DNA of 64,000 nt from Microcystis aeruginosa NIES-4325 (GTDB taxonomy: Bacteria; Cyanobacteriota; Cyanobacteriia; Cyanobacteriales; Microcystaceae): contig NZ_BJKP01000015.1 in NCBI RefSeq assembly GCF_008974145.1, positions 1 through 64,000 on the forward strand, given 5' to 3'. Shown here one piece after another: positions 1 to 9,264 of this stretch. The notes under the pieces were generated by a model. The model did no database searches. It had not been told where the DNA came from and saw only the letters and a list, made by a program, of their open reading frames with translations. Both the position numbers and the translations under genes were made by a program. Position 1 is the first letter of the stretch, and each line of letters opens with the position of its first letter.

Positions 1-87
1 TCACTCAATTTTGTCCCTCATTGACTTCTGGTACTTGTTCAATTTCTAAGTCTAAAGCTTGGGCAATTTCTCCTAGACTTAATCCTA

Positions 88-933
88 TTAATTTAACCAT
101 TGTTGCAAATCTTCTAAATCCGAAAAACCCAACAACGCAAGAGCTAAATTATCCAATTTATTAGGATTTAACTGTTTAATTTTTTGTTCTAGCTTTAAAG
201 GAATAGAACCGAGTTTTAAGTTTAGCTGACGCAAAATTAGGCTTTTTTTAGCGGATAATTCCCCTTCCTCTCTGCCTTCCTCTCTGCCTTCCTCCAAAGC
301 TTCTTGATAGACTTTAGTTTCTCTTAAATCACTTAAACTAAACATTTTTTCAATCTCCTTACGGTTTAATTTGGGCAATTTATAAATGAGAATTGTCTCA
401 ATTAATTCTAGAATGTCCTCTCTTTTTAAAGACTCCTGAAATTGTTGTCTAACCTGTTGAATCAGTTCTTTTCCTTGCGCTAAGGTATTTTGTTCCGATT
501 CTACAATTAATTGTAACACTTTTACCCCCAGAGAATCCCCCTCATCTAACTGATTCAGATAATAACAGTTAACCCGGCCTGACTCAAAGAATTCTTGATA
601 ACGAGATTTGGGACTATTTTCAATTTCCCGATGGGGATAAATGATCACTCCTTGCCAATTGTTATTCCTCTCACTTTGATGAAAATAGAGAAATATTTCA
701 CTAAAAAAGCGTGAGTAAAACCGTTCATCTTTTTGAAATTGTACCTCGACAAAGTAAATCGGATCATTGAGGTTATCGGGAAGAAAAACCCCATCTAAAC
801 GAAAAGCCAGTTGTTTAACTTCTAGGGAGGAAAATTGATAATGATTGACGGTTTCTGGGGGAAGATTGAGCAAATCAAAGAAACTTTCGGGAAAAGTCTC
901 AAAGAGACGATAGAAAATACTGTCCGTTTTCAC
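88..933 (-). CDS. Rpn family nuclease (DUF2887 + DUF4351), copy A
   Basis: A 281-residue Rpn-type PD-(D/E)XK nuclease, a family annotated as recombination-promoting nuclease or putative transposase. The N-terminal DUF2887 domain shows the expected active-site pattern: D47 in RLDGVF, then E63 and Q65 in VEVQFQ. A charged linker with EEGREEG repeats (about residues 216-227) leads into a DUF4351-like C-terminus ending DLQQWLN. It starts at GTG (931-933), directly after the stop of the out-of-frame tail of copy B. The nearly identical copy B lacks two 12-bp linker units. After its own stop, a -1-frame 26-codon tail (stop at 5-7) looks like the lost C-terminal helix. Family assignment is confident; the in vivo role is unknown. 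Confidence 0.85.
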   Translation of the reverse strand: MKTDSIFYRLFETFPESFFDLLNLPPETVNHYQFSSLEVKQLAFRLDGVFLPDNLNDPIYFVEVQFQKDERFYSRFFSEIFLYFHQSERNNNWQGVIIYPHREIENSPKSRYQEFFESGRVNCYYLNQLDEGDSLGVKVLQLIVESEQNTLAQGKELIQQVRQQFQESLKREDILELIETILIYKLPKLNRKEIEKMFSLSDLRETKVYQEALEEGREEGREEGELSAKKSLILRQLNLKLGSIPLKLEQKIKQLNPNKLDNLALALLGFSDLEDLQQWLN

Positions 934-1016
934 TCAATTTTGTCCCTCATTGACTTCTGGTACTTGTTCAATTTCTAAGTCTAAAGCTTGGGCAATTTCT
1001 CCTAGACTTAATCCTA

Positions 1017-1838
1017 TTAATTTAACCATTGTTGCAAATCTTCTAAATCCGAAAAATTCAATAAAGCAAGAGCTAAATTATCCAGTTGATTAGGATTTAA
1101 CTGTTTAATTTTTTGTTCTAGCTTTAAAGGAATAGAACCGAGTTTTAAGTTTAGCTGACGCAAAATCAGGCTTTTTTTAGCGGATAATTCTCCTTCCTCC
1201 AAAGCTTCTTGATAGACTTTAGTTTCTCTTAAATCACTTAAACTAAACATTTTTTCTATCTCCTTACGGTTTAATTTGGGCAATTTATAAATGATAATTG
1301 TCTCAATTAATTCGAGAATATCCTGTCTTTTTGAAGACTCCTGAAATTGTTGTCTAACTTGTTGAATCAGTTCTTTGCCTTGGGCTAAGGTCTTTTGTTC
1401 CGATTCTACAATTAATTGTAACACTTTTACCCCCAGAGAATCCCCCTCATCTAACTGATTCAGATAATAACAGTTAACCCGTCCTGACTCAAAGAATTCT
1501 TGATAACGAGATTTGGGACTATTTTCAATTTCCCGATGGGGATAAATGATCACCCCTTGCCAATTCTGGCTTAACTCGCTTTGATGAAAATAGAGAAATA
1601 TTTCACTAAAAAAGCGTGAGTAAAACCGTTCATCTTTTTGAAATTGTACCTCAACAAAGTAAATCGGATCATTGAGGTTATCGGGAAGAAAGACCCCATC
1701 TAAACGAAAAGCGAGTTGTTTAACTTCTAGGGAGGAAAATTGATAATGATTGACGGTTTCTGGGGGAAGATTGAGCAAATCAAAGAAACTTTGCGGAAAA
1801 GTCTGAAAGAGACGATAGAAAATACTGTCCGTTTTCAC
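1017..1838 (-). CDS. Rpn family nuclease (DUF2887 + DUF4351), copy B
   Basis: The 273-residue tandem paralogue of copy A, differing mainly by the missing REEGREEG linker segment and scattered substitutions. D47, E63 and Q65 are conserved. It starts at GTG (1836-1838), exactly abutting the TGA of a relic tail at 1839-1841. After its stop an out-of-frame tail (GLSLGEIAQALDLEIEQV...) runs to a TGA at 934-936, next to the GTG of copy A. Both copies share this out-of-frame arrangement, so it predates the duplication. Expression as one message with copy A is inferred from the zero spacing. Confidence 0.85.
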   Translation of the reverse strand: MKTDSIFYRLFQTFPQSFFDLLNLPPETVNHYQFSSLEVKQLAFRLDGVFLPDNLNDPIYFVEVQFQKDERFYSRFFSEIFLYFHQSELSQNWQGVIIYPHREIENSPKSRYQEFFESGRVNCYYLNQLDEGDSLGVKVLQLIVESEQKTLAQGKELIQQVRQQFQESSKRQDILELIETIIIYKLPKLNRKEIEKMFSLSDLRETKVYQEALEEGELSAKKSLILRQLNLKLGSIPLKLEQKIKQLNPNQLDNLALALLNFSDLEDLQQWLN

Positions 1839-2025
1839 TCAATTGTGTCCCTCAATGACTTGTGGTACTTGTTCAATCTCTGAGTCTAAAGCTTGGGCAA
1901 TTTGTTCTATAGTTAATCCTAAGACCGATAAACGGGGAACAGAAAAACCAGCAAAAAGCATTTTTAGGGCAATTTGTCAAGATTTCTCTTCTTTGCCCTT
2001 TTCCTCTCCTTGCTCTAAAATGTCT
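1839..2025 (-). pseudogene. C-terminal relic of a third Rpn family gene
   Basis: Reading the minus strand from about 2022 gives a charged EEKGKEEKS linker, an in-frame TGA, then QIALKMLFAGFSVPRLSVLGLTIEQIAQALDSEIEQV-like sequence ending at the TGA 1839-1841. That is the typical Rpn C-terminus: a charged linker followed by a helical IEQIAQAL tail. No N-terminal nuclease domain remains. The relic runs directly into the 3' end of dapB. Its tail matches the out-of-frame tails of the two neighbouring copies and shows what an in-frame C-terminus looks like. Confidence 0.65.
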
Positions 2026-2029
2026 CGAT

Positions 2030-2860
2030 TTAGAGGATTTTTTCTAAACCGTAAACGAGGGATTGCAGCTGAGTAACTTTGCGGATAGAGAGGAGAACCC
2101 CTGGCATATAACAAGAGCGATCGCTGGTATCATGACGAAGGGTATAGATTTCCCCGGTGGATCCGAAAATGACTTCCTGGTGGGCAATTAAACCGGGTAA
2201 ACGCACGCTATGAATACGGATGTTCTCAGCAGTTAAACCGCCTCTAGCGCCGGGGATGGTTTCTTTTTCGGAAACTTGGGCAGGATTAAAGGTTTTACCT
2301 AATTCGGCCAGTAATTCGGCGGTTTTAATGGCTGTTCCACTGGGTGCGTCTGCTTTTTGATTGTGATGCAGTTCGATAATTTCCACATGATCAAAGTAGC
2401 GAGATGCTTGCATGGCAGCCTGTTGTAGTAAAACCATGCCAATGGAAAAATTGGGGATAACTAAACAGCCAGTGCTGGCTTTTTCGGCAAATTCGGCTAA
2501 ATCTTGCAGTTGTGCCGCTGATAATCCCGTAGTTCCCACCACGGGACGCACTCCATAGGCGATCGCACTACGGGTATTGTCATAAACACCGTCGGGATGG
2601 GTAAAATCCACCATCACCCCTTGCACTTTTTCCTGAGTTGCCAGGACTAAAACACTCTGTAAATCGTCGAGAATCGGCACTTCTAGGGGTTCACAACCGG
2701 CCACTTCTCCCACATCCTGACCTCGAAAAGCGGGATTTCGATCCACTGCACCCACTAAGATCATATCGTCGGCACGAGCAACGGCTTTAATGACTTCCCG
2801 TCCCATTTTGCCGGCTGCACCGTTGACAACTACGGGAATCGGACCTCTATTTTCGGTCAT
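2030..2860 (-). CDS. dapB: 4-hydroxy-tetrahydrodipicolinate reductase
   Basis: DapB catalyses the NAD(P)H-dependent reduction step of the diaminopimelate/lysine pathway, supplying meso-DAP for peptidoglycan. The protein has 276 residues, normal for cyanobacterial DapB. It opens with the dinucleotide-binding segment [12 protein letters not shown] (about residues 12-23). Further along are the VMVDFTHP and VGTTG segments and the catalytic signature [15 protein letters not shown] (about 163-177). The start ATG at 2858-2860 is followed upstream by a 770-bp non-coding gap. The 3' end touches the Rpn relic, but the reading frame is intact. Confidence 0.95.
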   Translation of the reverse strand: MTENRGPIPVVVNGAAGKMGREVIKAVARADDMILVGAVDRNPAFRGQDVGEVAGCEPLEVPILDDLQSVLVLATQEKVQGVMVDFTHPDGVYDNTRSAIAYGVRPVVGTTGLSAAQLQDLAEFAEKASTGCLVIPNFSIGMVLLQQAAMQASRYFDHVEIIELHHNQKADAPSGTAIKTAELLAELGKTFNPAQVSEKETIPGARGGLTAENIRIHSVRLPGLIAHQEVIFGSTGEIYTLRHDTSDRSCYMPGVLLSIRKVTQLQSLVYGLEKIL

Positions 2861-3525
2861 AGTTAATTATTCTCCTTATATATGGGGTGGACTGTTGGGG
2901 TGGAGAGGTATTTCAGGGACAAAGGAAAAACCCCCACACCTAACCGCCTTTTGCCTGATCACTGAATTAATTATCCGTTTTCTCACGCACAACGATCGAG
3001 GGGAGGTGGTGAGAAAATCGTGATTATTGAGGGAAAATCTCGCTCGTTAACCCTCCATGTCATGCTTAAACTGTCATTTTCGGGGAATTGAGCACTCGAT
3101 GGATAAATGTCTCTGTTGCAGTGTCTATCTGCCAGCATTACTAAAGGACTTTGGCTCTCTTATTCTTTGTGTGATAAGTTTAAATTATATAGGAGCGATC
3201 AATTTTTGTGTCCTTTGTGTCTTTGTGGTTCCTTCCACTCGGTCTCGCGTAGCGAGCGCGTTGCGACCGTCAGCAGGACTGTATTTTATAATACATTTTA
3301 CCCACCAAACCCAAGAGAGCCAGACTTTTTACTAAAGGGAACCTTACTGAGATTTCCTATAACCAGTCTAGGAGAGCTCTCTTTGTTTTGATATTATGAC
3401 AGTAATAGTATAATAAGGACGGGGCTACGTCTAGGCTTTAATTATTTTCTCTATTGCCTCTAAGACTTACACCATAGCTTTTTTCGATTTTAATCAAAAC
3501 CAGTACCCTACTAACAGCCAAAAGC
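2861..3525. other. Intergenic region upstream of dapB, no convincing gene
   Basis: About 660 bp between dapB and the MITE near secF. Short open frames on the plus strand (around 3057-3391) overlap each other and show no recognisable protein. The stretch holds a low-complexity run near 3207-3231 (TTTGTGTCCTTTGTGTC-like) of a sort common in cyanobacterial intergenic DNA, and a CG-rich imperfect inverted repeat at 3242-3267 (GTCTCGCG...GTTGCGAC). The dapB promoter should lie near 2865-2950, but no clear -35/-10 pair was found. Confidence 0.5.
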
Positions 3526-3628
3526 TATAGCGTTTCCTAAGCTAGTGAGGTACACCTATTTTTCTTCCCTTTTGCCTTTTGCCTAAAACCCAGAACTTTT
3601 GTACCTCAGCAGACTGAAAAACGCTATA
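3526..3628. mobile_element. MITE-like element with TATAGCGTTT terminal inverted repeats
   Basis: A 103-bp element without coding capacity. The left end reads TATAGCGTTT...GTGAGGTAC and the right end, on the opposite strand, TATAGCGTTT...CTGAGGTAC, giving about 28-bp imperfect terminal inverted repeats with TA at both edges. This is the form expected of MITEs mobilised by IS630/Tc1-type transposases. The right end lies 3 bp from the secF stop codon, so the hairpin could act as the secF 3' end. A related element is at 45346-45441. Confidence 0.6.
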
Positions 3629-3631
3629 TTT

Positions 3632-4564
3632 TTAAGCTTGCACAGCCTTAATTCGATGGGAACGACCGCGCCACCAAGCTAGTAGGGTACTAGCGATAAA
3701 AATACTCGAATAGGCCCCCGCTACGAAACCGATAATTAAAGCTAGGGCAAAATATTTTAAAGTGCTGCCACCAAAGAGAAAAATCGCCACCAGAGGCAAT
3801 AAAGTGGTCAGGGTGGTATTAATCGAACGAGTTAGGGTTTGACTCACCGCATTATCGACAATTTCATCCACGGACAATTCGGGGGTATTGACAAAATTTT
3901 CCCGCACACGATCATAAATTACCACTGTGTCATTAACAGAAAAGCCCACAATTGTCAAGAGGGAAACCAAAAATAAACTATCCACTTCTACCCCCGCAAT
4001 TAAGCCTAAAACCGCAAAGACCCCTAAAGTGATCAAAACGTCGTGCAGCAGGGCGACAATGGCAAAAAAAGCGTAATCACGTTGAAAACGGAAGCTTAGA
4101 TAGGCAGCAATGCCGAAGAATGACACTAATAAAGCTAAAAATCCCGACCTAAATAATTCCTGACCGATGGTCGGCCCGACCGTATCGATTTGACCAGTTT
4201 CGGGGTCAAAGGTGCCAATTTTCTGGTTTAAGGTGTCGAGTAATTTCGTTCTCTGTTCTTCTACGAGGGTTTTAGTCCGCACCGATAAAGTATATTTATC
4301 CAACACCTGCACACTACTGTTACCCAATCCCTCCTCGTCTAAAATCCCTTGCACTTCGGCAGTAGTTAAGGGTTTCTCACAGTTATTCTTTTTGGCACAG
4401 GCTAATTCTATCTGAATTCTCGTGCCACCAACAAAATCTAAACTCGGTCGTAAAGGTGCTTGAATAGTGAACCAAGAAATCACCATGGCCAAAATACTGC
4501 CAATCGTCAGCAGGGCCGAGACTGTCCACCAAAAATTACGCTGTTTTGTGACGCTAAATGCCAT
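3632..4564 (-). CDS. secF: Protein translocase subunit SecF
   Basis: The 310-residue inner-membrane partner of SecD, which uses the proton motive force to help Sec-dependent export. It has an N-terminal membrane segment (about 12-34), the SecF motif [10 protein letters not shown] (about 44-53), a periplasmic domain, then five further membrane spans with the conserved [15 protein letters not shown] segment (about 208-222). It lies downstream of secD with a 146-bp gap, wider than usual because a repeat element sits there. Length and motifs fit the family. Confidence 0.95.
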   Translation of the reverse strand: MAFSVTKQRNFWWTVSALLTIGSILAMVISWFTIQAPLRPSLDFVGGTRIQIELACAKKNNCEKPLTTAEVQGILDEEGLGNSSVQVLDKYTLSVRTKTLVEEQRTKLLDTLNQKIGTFDPETGQIDTVGPTIGQELFRSGFLALLVSFFGIAAYLSFRFQRDYAFFAIVALLHDVLITLGVFAVLGLIAGVEVDSLFLVSLLTIVGFSVNDTVVIYDRVRENFVNTPELSVDEIVDNAVSQTLTRSINTTLTTLLPLVAIFLFGGSTLKYFALALIIGFVAGAYSSIFIASTLLAWWRGRSHRIKAVQA

Positions 4565-4622
4565 ATTGATTAAGTAAAAAGGAAAAAAGGGATTTGGGGA
4601 GTGGGGAGTGGGTTATGACAAT

Positions 4623-4690
4623 CGGTGGGTTACGGCGAATCAGAAATTATTGGTCAACAGCATAACTTATCGTCGCCCAACCCACCCTAC
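4623..4690. repeat. Dispersed intergenic repeat between secD and secF
   Basis: The sequence runs from GGTGGGTTACGGCGAATC to TATCGTCGCCCAACCCACC. Its ends are imperfect inverted repeats of each other (GGTGGGTTACGGCG / CGTCGCCCAACCCACC). A second copy in the opposite orientation is found at 43859-43928. The element separates two normally close operon genes and could fold into a hairpin in the transcript. It is probably a MITE- or REP-like element; no coding content was seen. Confidence 0.55.
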
Positions 4691-4710
4691 ACCTGACTCC
4701 TGATAACTGA

Positions 4711-6117
4711 TTATTGGTTTACCGGTAAATTGGGGCAGAAAAGTTGCGGTTTTTGACGAACGCTGGGGACGTTTAACACGGTGATTAACAGGAGAGTACG
4801 ACTACAGGTTAAAGCGGTAAACATACTCACAGCTACCCCAATGGCTAAAGTTAAAGCAAAACCCTTGACTAATCCCGAACCCAACCAAAATAATGCTCCA
4901 CAGGCGATTAAAGTAGTGACATTACTATCGAGAATACTGGAAAAAGCCCGATAAAATCCCGACTCCACTGCCCGAAATAGGGATTTTCCGGCCCTTAATT
5001 CCTCCCGGGTACGCTCAAAAATCAGTACATTTGCATCAACTGCCATACCGATACTGAGGATAAATCCAGCAATACCGGGTAACGTCATGGTGACTCCCAC
5101 TAGGGCAAAAGCCCCCAGAGAGAGAATAGTATAGATAATCAGGGAAATATCGGCAATAATACCGGGTAAACGGTAATAAACCGCCATGAAGATTAAAACT
5201 AACAGTAAACCCACTAAACCAGCGTAGATACTGCGACGGATGCTATCCTGTCCTAAAGTTGCCCCAACGGTGCGAATTTCTTCCACTTTAACGGGGAAAG
5301 GTAGGGAACCACCGCGCAATTGAATCGCTAGATCGTTGGCAGTTTCGGCGGTAAAATTACCAGTAATCACGGCCCGGCCTCCCGTGATTCCCGTTTGGGC
5401 AAACTCTACACCAACCACAGGAGCACTAATTAATTCATTATCGAGGAAAATGCCAATACTGCGACCCGTACCAGCGATCGCTTTAGTCAGTTCGGCGAAT
5501 TTATTGCCCCCTTCCGAGTCGAAAGTAATGGCCACTTCCCAGTTAGTGCCTTGGGTGGAACTAATAGTGGCATTTTGCAGATTTTTTCCGGTTAAGTCCA
5601 CCGATTCAAATAGCTTTAAAATTGCCTCTTTAGATTTTTGCAGAGATTGTTCCAGTTCGGCAATTTTAGCGGCATTTTCGGGTTTATTCTCGGCTTTGAG
5701 GGCGGCTAATTCCGCTTTTTTTTGTTGAAAAATCGAGTATTCAGCCCGAAATTCTCCTTCTGTACCTTGTTTTTGCTGACGAAATTCTAATTGGGCCTGA
5801 ACATTTAGGTTTCTTTCAGCTTCTTTGGGATCTGTGACCCCCGGTAGTTGCACGATTACCTGATTTTTACTGTCCACAGTCTGCACTAATGATTCAGAAA
5901 CACCGAGGGCATTAACGCGATTTTCAATCACATTTTGTACGGCCTTTAAATCATTAGGTTGAATGGTTGTCACGGTTTCAGTGGGTTTAACCTGAATGGT
6001 TAATTGACTACCACCGCGCAGGTCCAAACCTAATTGTAGGGGTAACTTAATCAGGATAAAGATCGAGGCAACAACTAGGCCGATGATCAGTAACAATAAC
6101 CAATTTTGTCTCTGCAT
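4711..6117 (-). CDS. secD: Protein translocase subunit SecD
   Basis: The 468-residue larger subunit of the SecDF export motor. It has an N-terminal membrane helix (about 7-28), followed by GLDLRGGSQLTIQV (about 30-43), the SecD signature. A periplasmic P1 head contains a charged coiled stretch (about 130-165). The C-terminal five-helix domain includes MAVDANVLIFERTREELRAG (about 358-377). The gene starts 26 bp after pdhB ends and is read before secF, so the three form one probable transcription unit. Confidence 0.95.
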   Translation of the reverse strand: MQRQNWLLLLIIGLVVASIFILIKLPLQLGLDLRGGSQLTIQVKPTETVTTIQPNDLKAVQNVIENRVNALGVSESLVQTVDSKNQVIVQLPGVTDPKEAERNLNVQAQLEFRQQKQGTEGEFRAEYSIFQQKKAELAALKAENKPENAAKIAELEQSLQKSKEAILKLFESVDLTGKNLQNATISSTQGTNWEVAITFDSEGGNKFAELTKAIAGTGRSIGIFLDNELISAPVVGVEFAQTGITGGRAVITGNFTAETANDLAIQLRGGSLPFPVKVEEIRTVGATLGQDSIRRSIYAGLVGLLLVLIFMAVYYRLPGIIADISLIIYTILSLGAFALVGVTMTLPGIAGFILSIGMAVDANVLIFERTREELRAGKSLFRAVESGFYRAFSSILDSNVTTLIACGALFWLGSGLVKGFALTLAIGVAVSMFTALTCSRTLLLITVLNVPSVRQKPQLFCPNLPVNQ

Positions 6118-6143
6118 AACTTCAGTATCAAAAGGAGAATTTG

Positions 6144-7127
6144 TTAAATGCGATCGCCGACCATTTTTTGGACAGCTTCGACAATTTGATTAGGTTGAAT
6201 AATCGTCAATCTTTCTAGATTACCGTTATAAGGTGTGGGGATATCTTGGGAAGATAATCTTAACACTGGGGCATCCAATTCATCGAATAACTGCTCGTTA
6301 ATTAAAGCAATTAACTCGGAAGCAATTCCCGCAGTTTTCATACATTCTTCCACGATAATCACCCTGTGAGTCTTGCGAATCGAAGCGGCAATCGTCTCCA
6401 TATCAAAGGGTTTCAGGGAAATTAAATCGATAATTTCTGGATCATAGCCATCTTTTTCTAACTGTTTTAATGCCTGTAAACAGTGATGACGCATCCGCGA
6501 ATAGGTGAGAATAGTTATATCTTCTCCCTTGCGAACGATTTCCGCTTTATCGAGGGGTAAAAGATACTCGCTATCAGGTAAATTTTCCTTGAGATTATAG
6601 AGAAGAACGTGTTCAAAGAAAAGCACGGGGTTATTATCTCTAATCGCCGATTTTAATAAACCTTTGGCATTATAGGGAGTGGAACAAGCGACAATTTTTA
6701 GGCCGGGTACCGCATGAAAATAGGCCTCTAAACGTTGGGAATGTTCCGCACCTAATTGTCTCCCCACACCCCCCGGACCGCGGATAACCATGGGTATCTT
6801 AAAATTACCACCGGAGGTATAACGTAACATCCCAGCATTGTTGGCAATTTGGTTAAAGGCAAGCAGAAGAAAACCCATATTCATGCCTTCAATAATCGGA
6901 CGCAATCCCGTCATGGCTGCCCCCACTGCCATGCCCGTAAAACTATTTTCAGCGATGGGAGTATCTAAAACCCTTAAATCGCCATATTTTTTGTAGAGAT
7001 CTTTGGTAACTTTGTAGGAACCACCGTAATGACCCACATCTTCACCCAAAACAAATACTGTCTGGTCGCGGCCCATTTCTTCATCGATCGCCTGTCGCAA
7101 AGCATTAAATAATAGGGTTTCTGCCAT
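6144..7127 (-). CDS. pdhB: Pyruvate dehydrogenase E1 component, beta subunit
   Basis: The 327-residue beta subunit of the thiamine-diphosphate-dependent E1, which decarboxylates pyruvate to feed acetyl-CoA synthesis. It shows the transketolase pyrimidine-binding fold with [14 protein letters not shown] near the N-terminus, [17 protein letters not shown] (about 56-72), and a C-terminal transketolase domain with VEECMKTAG. The alpha subunit is not in the window, as is usual in cyanobacteria, where E1 genes are scattered. ATG at 7125-7127. It leads the pdhB-secD-secF run. Confidence 0.93.
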   Translation of the reverse strand: MAETLLFNALRQAIDEEMGRDQTVFVLGEDVGHYGGSYKVTKDLYKKYGDLRVLDTPIAENSFTGMAVGAAMTGLRPIIEGMNMGFLLLAFNQIANNAGMLRYTSGGNFKIPMVIRGPGGVGRQLGAEHSQRLEAYFHAVPGLKIVACSTPYNAKGLLKSAIRDNNPVLFFEHVLLYNLKENLPDSEYLLPLDKAEIVRKGEDITILTYSRMRHHCLQALKQLEKDGYDPEIIDLISLKPFDMETIAASIRKTHRVIIVEECMKTAGIASELIALINEQLFDELDAPVLRLSSQDIPTPYNGNLERLTIIQPNQIVEAVQKMVGDRI

Positions 7128-7615
7128 ATCAAGTCCCCGCTTACAATTCGGTCATCTTATCACTAAACTTATTATCTTACCCCTTTTCTGGCCCGAAGGA
7201 AGTGGGGAATTGGGGAAGTGGGGAGAAGGGAGAATAAATAAAAAGCTGTCCCCTGATCCCTGAATACGTCTGCATCTCACATTTGCAGGAATACCGACAA
7301 TCAGCAATTGTCAGTGACTCTTAGATGACGACAAATGTATCAGCAGCTGCGTGTAAGCATCCCATCGAAAAACTAATGCGCTCTGGGGTTTGGGGGGTAG
7401 AACCCCCCAAAAGCTGGGATTGAGCGATAAAATCGCAAGTAAAGCCCAATTTGGGCAGAGAGTTTCCCTTTAAAAATCCCAACTTAGTAGATTTACAGAA
7501 ATTGGCTGATGAATAAAAACAATTATGACTATAGATAATAGTCTATTCTGGTTCCCGACAATCGGCCGACAAAGAACTAAGATCAAGATCAAGGAATCCC
7601 CTACCGTTAAAGCTG
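7128..7615. other. Divergent promoter region between pdhB and a GTPase gene
   Basis: A 488-bp gap between divergent genes that must hold both promoters. It contains a short G-rich repeat (GTGGGGAATTGGGGAAGTGG at about 7201-7220), related to arrays elsewhere in the window. An inverted repeat GGGGGGTAG-AACCCCCC at about 7392-7409 could form a small hairpin. A 72-codon open frame at 7525-7743 overlaps the GTPase start and shows no recognisable content, so it is not called. Confidence 0.45.
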
Positions 7616-9184
7616 ATGAAATTACCCCGTCTTGCCACTTTAATCATTGGTCTGAGCTTTATTTTCGGATTAATGTTGTGGTTAGTCAACTCTATCTATC
7701 GTCTTTACATCCAGATCGCCTTTACCGCTCCTATCTTAGCTAATATTCTGCTTTTACTCATTATCGGACTGCTGGGATTGCTGATCTACGTTCTTATGTA
7801 CTACTTTTATCTGCTGCCCCAGCGCCAAAAAAGTCGCCGCGGGTTGCGTTCTTCCTCCCGTCCACCCCTAAAATTACCAGTAGAAAAAACTGAGGCCGCC
7901 GGGGAAACCTTAAAAGCTATCCGGCAACAAGTGGAGCAAATTCAAGATAAAGTAACCCAACAGGTTTTTATTAAGCGTTCCCAAGAAATTGAGCGAAGTT
8001 TAGTTAGAAAAGAAGTTAAAATCATTGTTTTCGGCACGGGATCGGCGGGAAAAACCTCCCTAATTAACGCCCTCATCGGTCAAATGGTGGGCAATGTGGA
8101 GGCAACCATGGGAACCACGGAAAAAGGGGAAACCTATAGTTTAAAAATGAAAGGTGTGAATCGGGAAATTCAAATTACCGATACTCCCGGCATTCTCGAA
8201 ATTGGTGCAGCCGGAGGTCAAAGGGAACAGTTAGCGCGACAATTAGCCACGGAAGCAGATTTACTTTTATTTGTCATTGATAACGATATTCGACAATCGG
8301 AATACGGCCCTTTATTGCGTTTAATTGATATTGGTAAACGCTCTCTCTTAGTCTTTAATAAAATCGATCTCTATAGCGACGAAGATCGAGATATTATTTT
8401 AAAACAATTACGAGAACGTCTAAAAGGAGTGATTCTTTCCGCTGATATTATTGCCGTCGCCGCTAATCCCCAACCAGTACGTTTAACTGGTGGACAAATC
8501 ATCACACCAGAACCAGATATTTTAGCTTTAATTAAACGTTTAGCTTCAGTTTTACGGGCTGAAGGGGAGGATTTAGTGGCGGATAATATCCTCTTACAAT
8601 CCCAAAGATTGGGGGAAGAAGCTAGGAAAATTATTGATCGCCAACGTCGTCGCCAAGCTGATAAAATTATCGATCGCTATCAGTGGATCGGCGCGGGAGT
8701 GATTGCAGTGACTCCCTTACCAGTGTTCGATCTGTTAGCAACGGCGGCGGTTAATGCTCAAATGGTCAGAGAAATTGGTCAAGTTTATGGCTGTGAAATT
8801 AACAGTGATCGAGGCAAAGAATTGGCTCTATCTTTAGGCAAAACTCTAGTTAGTTTGGGAGTGGTGAAAGGAGCAGTAGAATTATTAGCCAGAATCCTAC
8901 AATTAAATTTTACTACCTATATAGTCGGTAAGGCAATTCAAGGGGTCAGTGCCGCCTATTTAACCCGCATTGCCGGCAAAAGTTTTATTGAATATTTCCG
9001 TCAGGATCAAGACTGGGGTGACGGTGGTATGACGGAAGTGGTACAAAGACAATTTCAACTCAGTCGCAAGGAAGAATTTATTAAGTCTTTTGTGGCCGAT
9101 GCGATCGGTAAAGTGGTACAACCTTTTCAGGATGATTGGCAGCAAGAAGAAGTTTTAGAAGCTAGTTGCGACGATGATTGGTAA
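7616..9184 (+). CDS. Membrane-anchored Era-like GTPase with DUF697 domain
   Basis: A 522-residue GTP-binding protein. Two N-terminal hydrophobic segments (about 8-30 and 37-66) anchor it. The G domain has G1 GTGSAGKTS (140-148), G3 DTPG (189-192) and G4 NKID (248-251). The C-terminal half (about 340-500) resembles the DUF697/YcjF family of membrane-associated GTPases found throughout cyanobacteria. The cellular role is not established. It is followed 80 bp later by yqeK. Confidence 0.8.
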   Translation: MKLPRLATLIIGLSFIFGLMLWLVNSIYRLYIQIAFTAPILANILLLLIIGLLGLLIYVLMYYFYLLPQRQKSRRGLRSSSRPPLKLPVEKTEAAGETLKAIRQQVEQIQDKVTQQVFIKRSQEIERSLVRKEVKIIVFGTGSAGKTSLINALIGQMVGNVEATMGTTEKGETYSLKMKGVNREIQITDTPGILEIGAAGGQREQLARQLATEADLLLFVIDNDIRQSEYGPLLRLIDIGKRSLLVFNKIDLYSDEDRDIILKQLRERLKGVILSADIIAVAANPQPVRLTGGQIITPEPDILALIKRLASVLRAEGEDLVADNILLQSQRLGEEARKIIDRQRRRQADKIIDRYQWIGAGVIAVTPLPVFDLLATAAVNAQMVREIGQVYGCEINSDRGKELALSLGKTLVSLGVVKGAVELLARILQLNFTTYIVGKAIQGVSAAYLTRIAGKSFIEYFRQDQDWGDGGMTEVVQRQFQLSRKEEFIKSFVADAIGKVVQPFQDDWQQEEVLEASCDDDW

Positions 9185-9264
9185 AGATCGAACCTCGGAG
9201 CGATAGGCAAAATTGTATAGTAATTGTTACAATTGTTTTGGGGTTCCACAAGGGCAAAAAAAAG

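Noticed and set aside
1843-2076. Plus-strand 77-codon frame at the Rpn relic
   Set aside because: It is the antisense of the Rpn relic and the dapB 3' end; the minus-strand reading explains the sequence.
3057-3391. Two overlapping plus-strand open frames (92 and 94 codons) upstream of dapB
   Set aside because: They overlap each other in different frames, lie in low-complexity intergenic DNA and show no protein-like conservation.
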